A stretch of DNA of 64,000 bases from Campylobacter coli (GTDB lineage: Bacteria; Campylobacterota; Campylobacteria; Campylobacterales; Campylobacteraceae): positions 868,001 through 932,000 of the forward strand of contig CP154437.1 in assembly GCA_039516895.1 (NCBI GenBank), given 5' to 3'. The notes beneath the pieces were generated by a model. The model was not told the origin of the DNA, made no database searches, and worked only from the letters and a program-made list of their open reading frames with translations. The number at the start of each line of letters is the position of its first letter. Position 1 is the first letter of the stretch. Positions 38,556 to 47,526 of this stretch are shown one piece after another. The translations under genes and the position numbers were made by a program.

Positions 38556-39665
38556 TTTATTCCTTTTTTAATTTTTTACAGCTTACGCTACCAATAACGG
38601 CACGGCAGGTCTATTTGCTACGCTTATGCTTTGGCTTATGCAATTTGTGTTTAGTATATGGTTTAGCAAAATTTGTTCTTTATCTTTTCTACTCTCTTTT
38701 GCAAAATTTACAAAGTTGTGATAGACAAGATAATTATTTAGATACTTAGTAGCCACGCCTTTAAAATTATACACAAGCATTGATTTAAGTCTGCTATGGT
38801 AGTTATTTACGACTTGAATATTAAACGAGCCGTTACTATGTTTGTTTCGTGGTATGCGGATATGGTTTAGGCTCATTTCATTTGATAGTTTTAAATATGA
38901 GCGTAGGCTATCAGTTACAAATACGCTTTCTTTCTCAACTTTGCCTTGTATTACTTTGGATAAACTAGCAATATTTGGCTTACCCAGATTAGATATTTTT
39001 GCTATTGATTTGCCATTTAAATTTACTACGCAAGGTATGCAAACAAGTTCTTTTGATAAGCCACGCTTAGTGTTTGCAGTTCCTCTTTTCTTTGCTAAGC
39101 GTGGAAAGTTAAAATCCTTGTGATGACCTTTATATGAGATAGGCATAAATGTTTCATCTGCTTCTACTATGCCATTAAGTTTTACTTCATCTTGCATTTT
39201 TTGCAATGTGTCTAAGATTTTATGTCGCCAAAAAAACGCAGTAGATAGTGCAATGCCACAAATTTCAGCGGTTTTTCTAAGTGAGTATTTTTCAATCATA
39301 CAATGGATATATTTTTGCCAAATTTCAAGGTCTTTTTGGGTTTTAAAAAAGATTGAGTTATTTGTAACAGTAAATGTCTTATGACAATCCATACACATAA
39401 ATCTTTGTTTGCCATCTTTTTTTCCATTTTTCACAAAATTAGTAGATTTGCAATGCGGACACGCTTTTATCTCTTTTGAGAGTATTAAATTTTGCTCTGA
39501 TTTTTCTTTGTTTTTGATAGATTTTAGAAATGATTTTTTATCATCATCGCTTAGAGTGCTAAAAAGCTGTTTTACGATTTCAAGTTCTGCGTTAGAAGTT
39601 GCCATTTTACCGCCTTTATTGTTCTATTTTTAATGTAGATATTTTAGCAAAATAAAGCTTAAATT
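38556..39665. mobile_element. IS1595-family insertion sequence (limits approximate)
   Basis: Consists of the transposase gene and short flanks. Clear terminal inverted repeats could not be fixed by eye. To its right a restriction-enzyme gene is broken off within 15 bases of the presumed end, which suggests insertion or a deletion started from the element. Confidence 0.6.
38583..39605 (-). CDS. IS1595-family transposase
   Basis: 340 residues. N-terminal zinc ribbon CPHCKS...CMDCHKTF (about 48-70), a helix-turn-helix region (MIEKYSLRKTAEICGI) and an ISXO2-like DDE/N core: GIVEADETFMPIS, TDSLRSYLK and NNYHSRLKSML. GGCGG precedes the ATG. Full length, so the element may still move. No passenger gene. 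Confidence 0.88.
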   Translation of the reverse strand: MATSNAELEIVKQLFSTLSDDDKKSFLKSIKNKEKSEQNLILSKEIKACPHCKSTNFVKNGKKDGKQRFMCMDCHKTFTVTNNSIFFKTQKDLEIWQKYIHCMIEKYSLRKTAEICGIALSTAFFWRHKILDTLQKMQDEVKLNGIVEADETFMPISYKGHHKDFNFPRLAKKRGTANTKRGLSKELVCIPCVVNLNGKSIAKISNLGKPNIASLSKVIQGKVEKESVFVTDSLRSYLKLSNEMSLNHIRIPRNKHSNGSFNIQVVNNYHSRLKSMLVYNFKGVATKYLNNYLVYHNFVNFAKESRKDKEQILLNHILNTNCISQSISVANRPAVPLLVA

Positions 39666-39672
39666 TCAATAC

Positions 39673-39925
39673 TTAATAAAAACATAGCCATTTGCTAAAA
39701 TAAGTGCTTAAATCTTTTAAATCTACTTTTGAGCTTTCATAAAATTTACATTGTACTGCAATATAATCATCATCTTTTGTTTGGATGATTAAATCTATAC
39801 CACAATCTTGCCCATCCTTTTTATCCCATTCATCCCAAAGATAAATATTTTTATAAATACTTGCTGTATCTTTTTCTTTTAAAAGATGTTTTGAAAGTTT
39901 TTTTGCCCATAAAACCTTTCTTCTG
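39673..39925 (-). pseudogene. N-terminal nuclease domain of a helicase-type restriction enzyme, remnant
   Basis: Rebuilt frame WAKKLSKHLLKEKDTAS, then IYLWDEWDKKDGQDCGIDLI and DDDYIAVQCKFY, the N-terminal PD-(D/E)XK domain found in large helicase-nucleases of the type ISP kind (G-x-D...Q-C-K). No start fits and it ends at the IS1595 edge. Only about 80 of well over 1000 residues remain. Confidence 0.6.
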
Positions 39926-39958
39926 CATATTCTTGATTTTTACGCATATTAATCTTTT

Positions 39959-40075
39959 CTATTCATCAGGCTTAAAACCACTATCTAAAATTATTTTTGT
40001 CATTACACCCTTAAGATGATCAAAATGATTTAAAGCCTGCATATTACTAATTCTAAGAAGTCTTATTTTTCCCAT
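39959..40075 (-). CDS. 38-residue small ORF
   Basis: MGKIRLLRIS to DSGFKPDE, starting inside the end of the next gene in another frame. It could be a short coupled gene or the shifted tail of that gene. No family recognised. Confidence 0.25.
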   Translation of the reverse strand: MGKIRLLRISNMQALNHFDHLKGVMTKIILDSGFKPDE

Positions 40076-40274
40076 CTTTTTTATAAAACACTTTAAAAAC
40101 TTCATCACTTTGTTTGTGTTTTACCATATCATCCAAATCAGAACTATCTACAAATTCATATTCTCTAACAAAATCTTCATTTGAAATATCAAACAAATCT
40201 TGCTTATAACCGCTTGGTGAATTTGGATCATAAGAATGAACATTAACCACACAGTCTTGTATATTTTTTTGCAT
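40053..40274 (-). CDS. 73-residue acidic hypothetical protein
   Basis: MQKNIQDCVVNVHSYDPNS onward, with AAAGGATTTAAC before the ATG at 40274. The repressor genes of this island use a nearly identical ribosome-site sequence. Acidic, no motif recognised. Probably a plasmid or phage accessory gene. Confidence 0.5.
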   Translation of the reverse strand: MQKNIQDCVVNVHSYDPNSPSGYKQDLFDISNEDFVREYEFVDSSDLDDMVKHKQSDEVFKVFYKKDGKNKTS

Positions 40275-40392
40275 GTTAAATCCTTTAAAATAATATAAAT
40301 TTTTATTTTTAGAAGTTGAAATTCTTCGTAAAAAAATTAAAATAAAAAAAGGTTGAGCAAGCAAGGAATAAGAATCTTGTTTCTTTAAAAAA

Positions 40393-40815
40393 TTATTTAA
40401 AAATAGATATAATAAAATCAAAAATTGTAGGCTGTAAAATAAACATTAAAACAGCAAGAATAATTACATATGTTTTAACTTCCGTTCTAAAACTATCTAG
40501 CTTAGTTTCAATCTTATCGATTCTAGCTTCAACCTTATCAAATTTAGCATTCAATGAGGTTTCAAACTTATCGATTCTAGTTTCAACCTTATCAAATTTA
40601 GCATTTAAAAGATCTGAAGTTACTAATTTTGAAAGCTCTTCTTTAATTTCTCTAGAGGTTTTATCTCTTATTTTTTGAGATGCTATTTGATTTTCTTTAG
40701 CAAACTCATTAAGAGCTTTAAAGAAACTTTCCTCAGTTTGATCTTTAAAATAAACAGCAAATAAAGCTTTTACACCTTCTGAAATATAACAATCTTTCAC
40801 TATATTACCTTGCAT
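40393..40815 (-). CDS. coiled-coil protein with C-terminal membrane anchor
   Basis: 140 residues. The middle is a heptad-rich coiled coil in which KFDKVE(A/T)RIDK recurs three times, followed by a C-terminal hydrophobic segment (YVIILAVLMFILQPTIF). It resembles the DUF1640 type of tail-anchored coiled-coil protein found in Campylobacter mobile elements. Function unknown. Confidence 0.6.
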   Translation of the reverse strand: MQGNIVKDCYISEGVKALFAVYFKDQTEESFFKALNEFAKENQIASQKIRDKTSREIKEELSKLVTSDLLNAKFDKVETRIDKFETSLNAKFDKVEARIDKIETKLDSFRTEVKTYVIILAVLMFILQPTIFDFIISIFK

Positions 40816-40958
40816 TGTATTTCTCTTTCATTATATCATAATTACTGCATATAGTATTTCAATTCTTTAAGAATTTCATTTTTTTCATTATGCAAATATC
40901 CACTAATACTATTCTTGCTATTCTATTATGTTTGAAAGTATGACAGCCTATTTCTCTT

Positions 40959-41441
40959 TTAAAAGTTTATTATATCTTTGCCTATCTTTCCTTCAAAAAT
41001 AATAGGAATTAGTTCGCTAATGTATTTGATTTCACCTTCTTCAATCTTTATCTTCATAGTCTCAATTAAAAGTTCTTTTTGGTTTAAAAGCTTTAAAGTG
41101 CTAGTAGCATAACTTAGACTATCGAAATTGATATTTTTGTTTTGTGGAATAAATACAAAGTATTCGTTATCGTAATCCTCAAAAGGTGTGTTTTTTAAGT
41201 TTTCTTTATAGCAAAGAATTCTAGGAAAATCAAAGCATTGATTTTCATCAAGAGTATCGCTAAATTTATCAGCAAAATCTTGACTGTTTTTAATTTGGTT
41301 TTCCGCTAAAAACTGTTCAAAATCAGGCGTTAAAGCGATAGTTAAAACATAAGCCAAACTAAATATCCCAAACATACATATTATGCCCATTGCAAAACTC
41401 CTCTTTTTTTTAAGATCAGCTAATTCTTCATCAGAAAGCAA
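40959..41441 (-). CDS. single-pass membrane protein, plasmid type
   Basis: 160 residues from a TTG start 3 bases after the stop of the upstream gene, with GAGGA at suitable spacing. One transmembrane helix (GIICMFGIFSLAYVLTIAL, about 19-37) and an external or periplasmic domain of 120 residues with two cysteines (ENQCFDF and RILCYKEN). Not recognised. Coupling to the broken gene upstream suggests a former plasmid operon. Confidence 0.6.
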   Translation of the reverse strand: MLSDEELADLKKKRSFAMGIICMFGIFSLAYVLTIALTPDFEQFLAENQIKNSQDFADKFSDTLDENQCFDFPRILCYKENLKNTPFEDYDNEYFVFIPQNKNINFDSLSYATSTLKLLNQKELLIETMKIKIEEGEIKYISELIPIIFEGKIGKDIINF

Positions 41442-41444
41442 ATT

Positions 41445-41805
41445 TTATTGTCCTCTTTTATATGTGGTAACTAAAACCGCTCCAAACTCACCTTGTCTTT
41501 CAAGAACGACAACAATATTGCTATCTTTATCAAGATATTTTTGAGTTGTTGCGATATGATAGTCAGCACCATGTTGTAAAGGTGAGGTGTTTCTAATAGC
41601 TCTTGAAATAGCAACTGATAATGTATCGTTTTCGACTTTGTGATACACGATCTATAAAATGCTCTGTCGCTTTAATGCAGTTTTGGATTTGTTTCTTGAA
41701 AAGATTTATTAAAAAATCAACTTTGCTCTTGTCTTTTTTAGCTTCTTTATAAGCTAAAGCTCTTGCAAGCCTAGCTACAACAAGCTCGTTTGTATAAGTT
41801 AACAT
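41445..41805 (-). pseudogene. hypothetical plasmid gene, one frameshift
   Basis: From MLTYTNELVVARLARALAY (ATG 41805, AGGAG before it) to EHFIDR the frame is open, then it leaves the track. One base out of frame it resumes YHKVENDTLSVAIS and ends VTTYKRGQ at 41445. The rebuilt product has about 120 residues. No family recognised. Confidence 0.6.
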
Positions 41806-41850
41806 TTTTGCATCTCCTAATTGATTAGCCAATAAGAGATACTAATAATC

Positions 41851-41880
41851 CCTTTAGGGAATAAAAGCATTCCCTAAAGG
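41851..41880. terminator. strong 12-base-arm hairpin
   Basis: CCTTTAGGGAAT and ATTCCCTAAAGG are exact complements around AAAAGC. It lies downstream of the toxin-antitoxin operon, before the next leftward gene. Confidence 0.65.
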
Positions 41881-41967
41881 CGAGTTTTAAGTAAGCACTA
41901 CATTCTTATATCAACATATTTCAATAATGAACATTGTGTTGTGTAGTTGTAGTGTAAAAAGTAGAAA

Positions 41968-42339
41968 TTAAGAGTTGAATTGTGGACTTAAGATTTCATC
42001 AAGTATTATCCTGACTTCTTTCATAATCTTTTCATCAACTTCACCTATTTTTTCAATTAATCTATCTTTTGAAAAAGACTTTATTTGAGAACAATTTATG
42101 GCTGAGTCTACATTTAAATTGTTTGTAGCATTCTTGTCAATCTTTAAAAACCAAATTCCTTTATAGAATTTATCTTGCCAAGTTGTTAAAGGCACAACAA
42201 AAACAAGTTTTTGATTAGAATTAAAAAGATTATTGCTTAAAATCAATGCAGGGCGTTTTTTAGTAATTTCTTCGCCCACTTGTGGTTCAAAATCAGCAAT
42301 CCAAAGTTCGCCATATTTAACAATTTTAGATGATACCAT
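41968..42339 (-). CDS. PemK/MazF-type toxin
   Basis: Predicted mRNA interferase. 123 residues from the ATG at 42339. Family pattern GELWIADFEPQVGEEITKKR, RPALILSNN and VVPLTTW; the conserved arginine-proline and threonine positions are kept. I chose the ATG overlapping the end of the antitoxin gene by 14 bases instead of the longer frame, since coupling of this kind is normal for the family. It looks intact. Confidence 0.78.
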   Translation of the reverse strand: MVSSKIVKYGELWIADFEPQVGEEITKKRPALILSNNLFNSNQKLVFVVPLTTWQDKFYKGIWFLKIDKNATNNLNVDSAINCSQIKSFSKDRLIEKIGEVDEKIMKEVRIILDEILSPQFNS

Positions 42340-42571
42340 CACCCACTCCTGCTTCTGCAAGTTCAAGTTGTTCCTTTTGGTACTCTTCATCATTTTTAAA
42401 TGCTTCAAAGCTTTTTATCCATAAAGCCTTTCTTTGCTCTATTCTTTTATTTTCGTGCATTTGCTTTAATGCGTCTGTTAAAATCTGAGTTTTACTCATT
42501 TTTAGTTCCTTTGCTAATTTATCAAGCATTAAGCTTGCCTCATTGTTGAGAGTTAAATTAATTCTTTGCAT
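42326..42571 (-). CDS. ribbon-helix-helix antitoxin
   Basis: 81 residues. MQRINLTLNNEASLMLDKLA is a beta strand followed by a helix as in CopG/MetJ-type proteins, and KMSKTQILTDAL is the second helix. The C-terminal half is acidic and probably wraps the toxin. It precedes and overlaps the PemK/MazF-type gene. It should repress its own promoter; the AT-rich 42572-42631 gap is the likely operator. Confidence 0.75.
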   Translation of the reverse strand: MQRINLTLNNEASLMLDKLAKELKMSKTQILTDALKQMHENKRIEQRKALWIKSFEAFKNDEEYQKEQLELAEAGVGDGII

Positions 42572-42631
42572 GTGTTTTCCTTGCGTGTAATTTTATACAC
42601 AAATTATAACACAAATTATGTGCAAAATAAA

Positions 42632-43012
42632 CTACATTTTATAGCACTCTTCACAAAAAACAAAGTAGTTATTATTGATACCACCATCGCCCACATGAAA
42701 AGCCGCACTTTCTTTTCTATCACAACAATCGCAGTCCGCTTTTAAATGCAAAATTTCATCTGCGTAAGACTTTAGTGTTTCCACATTGCCCCAAGCATTT
42801 CCTTTTACATCATTAAGCAAACCTGCTACTGTTATAGTTATTTCTTTTTTTCTTGAAAGATTGATAATTTGTTCCAAAAAATCTTTCTTGAAAAATTGTA
42901 TTTCATCTACAAAGATAAAGCTATATGAATCTAAACTTGTGTTTTCATTTCCAAAAGTGAATCATCCACTCACTAAAGCAAGTGGGCTTCTTGTTTCATC
43001 GATAGATAGCTA
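42632..43012 (-). pseudogene. tdk: thymidine kinase remnant (C-terminal two thirds)
   Basis: FIFVDEIQFF (Walker B-like motif of Tdk), GLLNDVKGNAWG, and a zinc site CDCCDRKE with CEECYKM. Upstream, DETRSPLALVSG is followed by an in-frame TGA at about 42960, and the N-terminal P-loop is missing, replaced by the tnpB remnant. Not needed by the core genome; it came with a phage or plasmid. Confidence 0.72.
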
Positions 43013-43831
43013 GTATCAAGTATGTAACCATTAATATTTAGATTTTCAACAGATATAAAATCATATAAATTTGTGATTTCATCGCTTATCTTATGTAAAT
43101 AATCATCTCTTACTTTTGTAATTTTTTGATGAGCTTTAGCTACTTTTAGCTTAGTCTTTGTACGATTATTTGAACCTTTTTGTTTTTTTGCTAAGTTGTC
43201 TTTGAAGTTTTATGAGTTTATTTTCTTTATCTTGTAAGAATTGTGATTTTTATAAATTATGCAATTGCTTCTAATAATAAGATTTGATAAACTCATATCT
43301 AAACCAACAGCATTTCCTATTACTTTCGGCTTAGGTAAAGATTTAAATTGTAATGTAGTATTCGTCGGCTATTTTAGAAATAAAGGCTTGTTTTATTATA
43401 TAATCCTTATCAAGCTTTCTATGGACTTTAGCTTTAATGCCTTCTGTGAATTTTGGAATATAAACTTTTTTATCATCTAGCTTAATATTTTGTGGAATAG
43501 CATAACTTTGCCTTGCGTTTTTCTTTGACTTGAAATTTGGGTATTTTGCTCTTTTAGCAAAGAAATTATCAAAGACAGCAACTAATTGTCTTAAAGCCAT
43601 TTGTAAAGATTGTGAAGCACACTCATTAAGATATTTATATTCATCTTGCTTTTTTAGAATAGTAAGCTCTTTTTGCATAGTAAAGTATGTTTCTTTTATG
43701 CCTTTACTAAATTGTTTTTGGCGATAATCTAAGAAATCATTATAAATTACTCTAACACAGCCAAAGTGTTTATGAATTAATTCTTTTTGAGCTTTTGTAG
43801 GATAGATTCTATACTTTACAGCACTTGGCAA
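43013..43831 (-). pseudogene. tnpB: TnpB (OrfB) of IS605, frameshifted and truncated
   Basis: RNA-guided nuclease of the Cas12 ancestor group. Intact for about 160 residues (KYRIYPTKAQKELI, NPNFKSKK-like NFKSKKNARQSY), then after YYITI the frame breaks. Rebuilt parts show GNAVGLDMSLS (RuvC-I aspartate) and ISVENLNINGY (RuvC-II glutamate), after which the sequence stops at the tdk remnant. The zinc ribbon and RuvC-III are missing, so it is inactive. Confidence 0.82.
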
Positions 43832-43877
43832 AGTTTAGTATTCCTTGTTTTTATGTTAATAACATAAAAATATAAAT

Positions 43878-44309
43878 GTGAGTATAAAAATGAAAAAGAA
43901 TAATTGTGAACTACATGGATATATCTCTACAAATCGCTCTAAGCACAATCTAAAAACACATATAATTTTAGTTTTTAAATATAGAAAGAAACTTCTAAAA
44001 GGTGATTTGAATAATTTTATAAAAGCTAAAATTGATGAAATAAGTGAGAATGGAGAATTTATAATCTTAGCTATGGAAAGCGATATAGACCATATCCATT
44101 TAATAATACAATACTTACTAAGAGTTAGTATAAGCTATATTGTCTAAAAGATAAAACAAATAACTACTTTTTATGTTTGAAAAGACAAGGGATTTCAGCC
44201 ATTTCTAAAACAATATTTTTGAAAAAAAGACTTTTTGGACCGATGGATTTTTTGCTTGCAGTGTAGGCGAAGCAAACCCTGAAACAATCAAGGATAAAAC
44301 TCGCTAAGC
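43878..44309 (+). pseudogene. tnpA: TnpA Y1 transposase of IS605, frameshifted
   Basis: Single-strand transposase of the IS200/IS605 group. N-terminal half with LKTHIILVFKYRKKLL and the HUH motif in DIDHIHLII; the frame ends early after RVSISYIV. Out of frame the end reappears as TDGFFACSVGEANPETIK, but the helix that should carry the catalytic tyrosine is replaced by KDKTR and a stop. Confidence 0.8.
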
Positions 44310-44345
44310 TCGTTGGCATTCAGCCCAACCGCTAAAGTAGTTGGG

Positions 44346-44560
44346 ATTTCTGCTTAAATAGATTTAAAAACAGATCTAAATTGTACCTGTTAGCAATATT
44401 TAGACAATATTCCATTTCAGCAATTGTAGCATTGTCAAGAAAGAAGTGTTTTTTGATCAGTTCAATTTTTTCTTGTGTGAATGAAGTGCTAACAGCTTGA
44501 TTTTGAGTGTTTGTGATTTTTGTATTCTTTGTTATTTCCTTTTTTGTATTTTTAAATAAA
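44346..44560 (-). pseudogene. RecT-family recombinase, N-terminal remnant
   Basis: Rebuilt frame NTQNQAVSTSFTQEKIEL, IKKHFFLDNATIAEMEYC and LNIANRYNLD, the start of RecT-like single-strand annealing proteins (family pattern E-L-x-x-F-L-x-x-C). It stops at the IS605 limit. With the nearby ssb remnant it marks a lost recombination module from a phage or plasmid. Confidence 0.6.
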
Positions 44561-44646
44561 AAAGGAATAGAAATTTATATTGCCCAAGAAGGGAATAAAA
44601 AAATCTATTCCCAACTTATAGGGCGTGTTAAGCTAAAAGCTAAAAA

Positions 44647-44760
44647 TTAGCTTTTAGTTTCGTTAGTGTGTTTGTCGTTAAAATAGTGAGCTACTAAAGC
44701 CAATGTACCAAAAATAAGAGTGATAGCACCGATTAAAATAGCTATATCATAGCCGTCCAT
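44647..44760 (-). CDS. 37-residue single-span membrane protein
   Basis: MDGYDIAILIGAITLIFG then TLALVAHYF and a charged tail. AAGGAGAG before the ATG. One transmembrane helix. Too short for a family call; the strong ribosome site makes it a likely real gene, possibly a regulatory peptide or toxin-like peptide. Confidence 0.5.
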   Translation of the reverse strand: MDGYDIAILIGAITLIFGTLALVAHYFNDKHTNETKS

Positions 44761-44769
44761 TCTCTCTCC

Positions 44770-44995
44770 TTTTTTCAAAAAAAGATCAGTCCTTAAGAAA
44801 GATCGATAATAGCGCAACTATTGCCAAAATTAGCAAACTTTCGATGAGAATAATAAAAGCTCTACTATTCCCATTTGCAAACCATAAAGACTATTTACAA
44901 ATAATCCTACGCAATAGATTCCATGAATCTTAAGATTGCTTTTGTGGGTATTTTTGTAAATATCGATAGTTTTTTGAAAAAATCTTTCATATTTC
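44770..44995 (-). pseudogene. small membrane-protein gene with frameshifts
   Basis: ATG at about 44995 after AAGGAG, opening MKDFFKKLSIFTK and stopping after 27 codons. Two other frames continue as IHGIYCVGLFVNSLYG and IESLLILAIVALLSIFL. It looks like one decayed membrane-protein gene. Not recognised. Confidence 0.4.
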
Positions 44996-45093
44996 TTCTC
45001 CTTATCTTATAACAAAAAAATGCTAAAAGTCAAGGGGTATTAATATCCCATAATGGGATAAAAATATCCCAACTATGGGTTAAATGCTTAGAG

Positions 45094-45404
45094 TTAAAAA
45101 GGAAGATCTTCTCCTTGTTGTTCCTCAAACTGATGAATAGGTACTTGTTTTTGCACAGACTGATTCACAGGTTCAGGAGTTGCTTGAACATTGCCATAAG
45201 GATTACCCGATTGATTATTATCAGCAGGCTTGCTATCTAAAAACTTCATAGTTTCAACAGCAATCTTATAGCTTGTTCTATTTTTTTCTTCCTTATCTGT
45301 ATAATTTTCTTAAACCAATCTTCCTTGCAAAAAGATTTTTGAGCCTTTTGTTTTAATGAAGTAAAATTTCGCTGTATTCGTCTTAAAACCTCACTGCACC
45401 CATT
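45094..45404 (-). pseudogene. ssb: single-strand DNA-binding protein remnant
   Basis: NTAKFYFIKTKGSKIFLQGR is followed by LV and a TAA (45310-45312) in place of a glutamine codon. The rest reads SYKIAVETMKFLDSK, a Q/N/P-rich linker and the diagnostic acidic-aromatic tip EDLPF. The N-terminal half is shifted or lost. A plasmid SSB, separate from the chromosomal gene. Confidence 0.78.
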
Positions 45405-45530
45405 TTTTCAATTACTTAGGTAAAAAATGGAACTGTTATAATAACGCTCTTTAAGAAATTATTTAAAAGATCGGTTTATTTTAAAAAAGAGAATTAATTT
45501 ATATTATTAATTTAATATAGATAAATTTAT

Positions 45531-46091
45531 CTAATAGTTTAAGATGTTTTCTTGTTCAAGTTGATTTTTGTTGTATTTCTTTTGTTCGTTATTTATTCTT
45601 TCAAATAAATCAATGTCTTTGATTAGAAAGCAATCGCCTTCTCCACAAATTAGATAAATAGGATTGATTCCTAGAGTTTTGTAAAGTTTTTTAATCATAA
45701 AGCTGTTGAGTTGTCCATATCCTTTCTCAAATCTAACATAAAGAGCTTGGGATATTCCAAGTATATTTGCTATACGCTGTTGACTTAGATTGAGTGCTAT
45801 TCTTAAAGTTCTTAGTCTTTTTGCACAATCTGATATATGAATATGTTCATTTTCTAAATCGGGTTCTTTTAAAGTTTTTTCTTCAGCTTCTTGTTTTACT
45901 TTTTCGTAATTTTCTAAATATTTTGTATATTTCTTTCTCCACTTATATACTGTTTGCAAGGTTATATCATACCTAGAAGCTACTACCTTTGATGGTAGAT
46001 TTTCTTTTACTTGTATTGATAAAATTTCCATTATTTGATCATAAGTTTTTTTGTTTTTTCCCTTATTGCCTTTTACAGATAATCTTTTCAT
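45531..46091 (-). CDS. dual helix-turn-helix regulator
   Basis: 186 residues with two DNA-binding regions: residues about 15-55 resemble a transposase-type helix-turn-helix (SRYDITLQTVYKWRKKY), and about 88-145 an XRE domain (LRIALNLSQQRIANILGI, LYVRFEKGYGQLN). A coiled linker joins them. The pairing of the two types is unusual. It stands alone between decayed plasmid genes and may control them. Intact. Confidence 0.68.
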   Translation of the reverse strand: MKRLSVKGNKGKNKKTYDQIMEILSIQVKENLPSKVVASRYDITLQTVYKWRKKYTKYLENYEKVKQEAEEKTLKEPDLENEHIHISDCAKRLRTLRIALNLSQQRIANILGISQALYVRFEKGYGQLNSFMIKKLYKTLGINPIYLICGEGDCFLIKDIDLFERINNEQKKYNKNQLEQENILNY

Positions 46092-46257
46092 TGAATATTC
46101 TTTTTTGCCTTGTTTTGTGTGTTAATATTAGCCCTGATTGTATCTAAAAATATATTTGAAAAAATAGAATAATGTTTTACATAATTATTAAATATATTTA
46201 GTAATTTTTATATTTAATTTATATATTTTTTAATTATATATGTAAAATTATATGTAA

Positions 46258-46387
46258 AATAGAACAAGATGCTAATAGGAAAATGGGAGTAAATCCTAGC
46301 TCTTTGATAATGCAAGATGCAAGCAAATCAGGCAATGAGCTTGCAAAAGAAGCTCAAGGCTTGTTTGATGCTATGAGAAAAAAATAA
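46258..46387 (+). pseudogene. 3' remnant of a plasmid transfer gene
   Basis: Open only at its end: KMGVNPSSLIMQDASKSGNE then AKEAQGLFDAMRKK and TAA. No start. It is directly followed by the terminator of the gene on the other strand. The parent gene is not recognised with certainty. Confidence 0.4.
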
Positions 46388-46414
46388 GTCTAGCTTTTTG
46401 GCTAGGCTTATTTA
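46383..46414 (-). terminator. terminator of the 46417 gene
   Basis: Read leftward, AAGCCTAGCC-AAAAA-GCTAGACTTATTTTTTT. The same hairpin follows the paralogue at 54608. Confidence 0.75.
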
Positions 46415-46416
46415 TC

Positions 46417-46728
46417 TTACGCAAAACCAAACATATAATCAAATTTAGTAGAATCGCTTTTCATAAATCCTGTGCTTCTTTCATATCTCCCATGCTTTTT
46501 CTCATCATAGGGAACTATTTTTATATTTTTAGCAAGGAATAATACAAAAGCAATTACAAGGCTAGATACAGATAAAAGCCCTAAAATACCTATAAAGCTA
46601 GTGATAATTTTTAAATATACCAAAAGCAAAACAATAGCTGTAACTCCGCAAGAAAGCCAAAGAGCAAGTATGAGTTTTTCGGTTATAGTCATTTTTGATT
46701 TTTTAAGTTTTACTTCTGCTTTATCCAT
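46417..46728 (-). CDS. small two-helix membrane protein (copy 1)
   Basis: 103 residues from MDKAEVKLKK (ATG 46728, AAAGGAAT before it). Helices about 22-44 and 48-70 (FIGILGLLSVSSLVIAFVL). Residues 1-87 are almost identical to the gene at 54259 on the other strand; the last 16 differ. Driven by the repeated promoter cassette. Function unknown. Confidence 0.65.
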   Translation of the reverse strand: MDKAEVKLKKSKMTITEKLILALWLSCGVTAIVLLLVYLKIITSFIGILGLLSVSSLVIAFVLFLAKNIKIVPYDEKKHGRYERSTGFMKSDSTKFDYMFGFA

Positions 46729-46810
46729 TGTTATTCCTTTCATAATTAACTTATTTATATAACATAATTATATTATATTTTAATAAATTTTTGTAAGTAT
46801 TTTTGTTATT
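46729..46810 (-). repeat. promoter cassette, copy D (inverted)
   Basis: Contains TATAAT (complement of 46767-46772) followed by TATGTTATATAAATAAGTTA and the ribosome site. Same as 54136-54258 and related to 51458 and 52763. Confidence 0.75.
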
Positions 46811-46980
46811 AAATGCTTATTTTATAGGATTAAAAGTGAATTTTTACAAATTGATGATAGCTATCTGCAATTGGGTAAACTTTCAATTCATGCTAAAGAA
46901 TTCATTACTTAAAAAGCATTTGTTTTTGACTTTTTTCAATTGAATTTTTATATCTAAAATATCTTCAATATAAAAATTAT

Positions 46981-47039
46981 TATATGTTTATTATATATAT
47001 TTATAAAAAAAATTTATAAATATATATAATAAACATATA
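46981..47039. repeat. perfect 27-bp palindrome
   Basis: Left arm 46981-47007, spacer AAAAA, right arm 47013-47039, all 27 pairs matched and containing only two G/C pairs. It stands about 80 bases before the TraU remnant, in an otherwise gene-free stretch (46811-47121). Confidence 0.9.
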
Positions 47040-47121
47040 TTTTTTTCTAAAAAATGATATAATTATCAAGAAATTTCTAATTAAAGTTTTTTATATTAAA
47101 AATATCATCCTAGTTCTAGGC

Positions 47122-47512
47122 ATGATAGCAACTTTAATTGATGCAGCATGTATGAATATTACAGGCGGTGTGGATATAGCCTATATGACAGAAGTAGATC
47201 CTTTGTGGCAAGATGATGAATTAACAGCTTTAATCAATCCTGAGGCTTTGCTATTTGGTAATCCCATTTTAAATCTTGCTTGTATGGCAGATAGTGCATC
47301 AGCGCAGGGCAATTAGGACTTTGTGGAGAATATCCTATGCCTATTTGGAGAAAATCATCCTATAGATTGCAAATTTTAGCACCTGTTCCTCATCCTATGG
47401 GAATGGGAATAGGACAAAGTGGCATATTGTGGAGTTATGCTAAGAATTATCCTGTAGCAGGAGATAATTTCACCTTTATGCTTTTTAAGAAAAAAGAATG
47501 CTGTGCATTTTA
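47122..47512 (+). pseudogene. traU: TraU C-terminal remnant (F-type conjugation)
   Basis: MIATLIDAACMNITGGVDIA, EVDPLWQDDELTALINPEA and NPILNLACMADSASA match the F-plasmid TraU pattern (periplasmic pore-assembly protein). The frame is lost after SAQGN; out of frame, EYPMPIWRKSSYRLQ and GMGIGQSGILWSYAKN continue to CCAF. The N-terminal half is missing. Confidence 0.72.
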
Positions 47513-47526
47513 ATAAGTGAGGTTTA

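Larger units (their letters stand above)
43005..44345. mobile_element. decayed IS605-type element
   Basis: Divergent tnpA (+) and tnpB (-) genes, the arrangement of IS605. A hairpin CCCAAC...GTTGGG lies at about 44317-44344, near the right limit. Its left part is cut at the thymidine kinase remnant and its right side meets a truncated recT. Both genes are broken, so it cannot move by itself. Confidence 0.75.
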
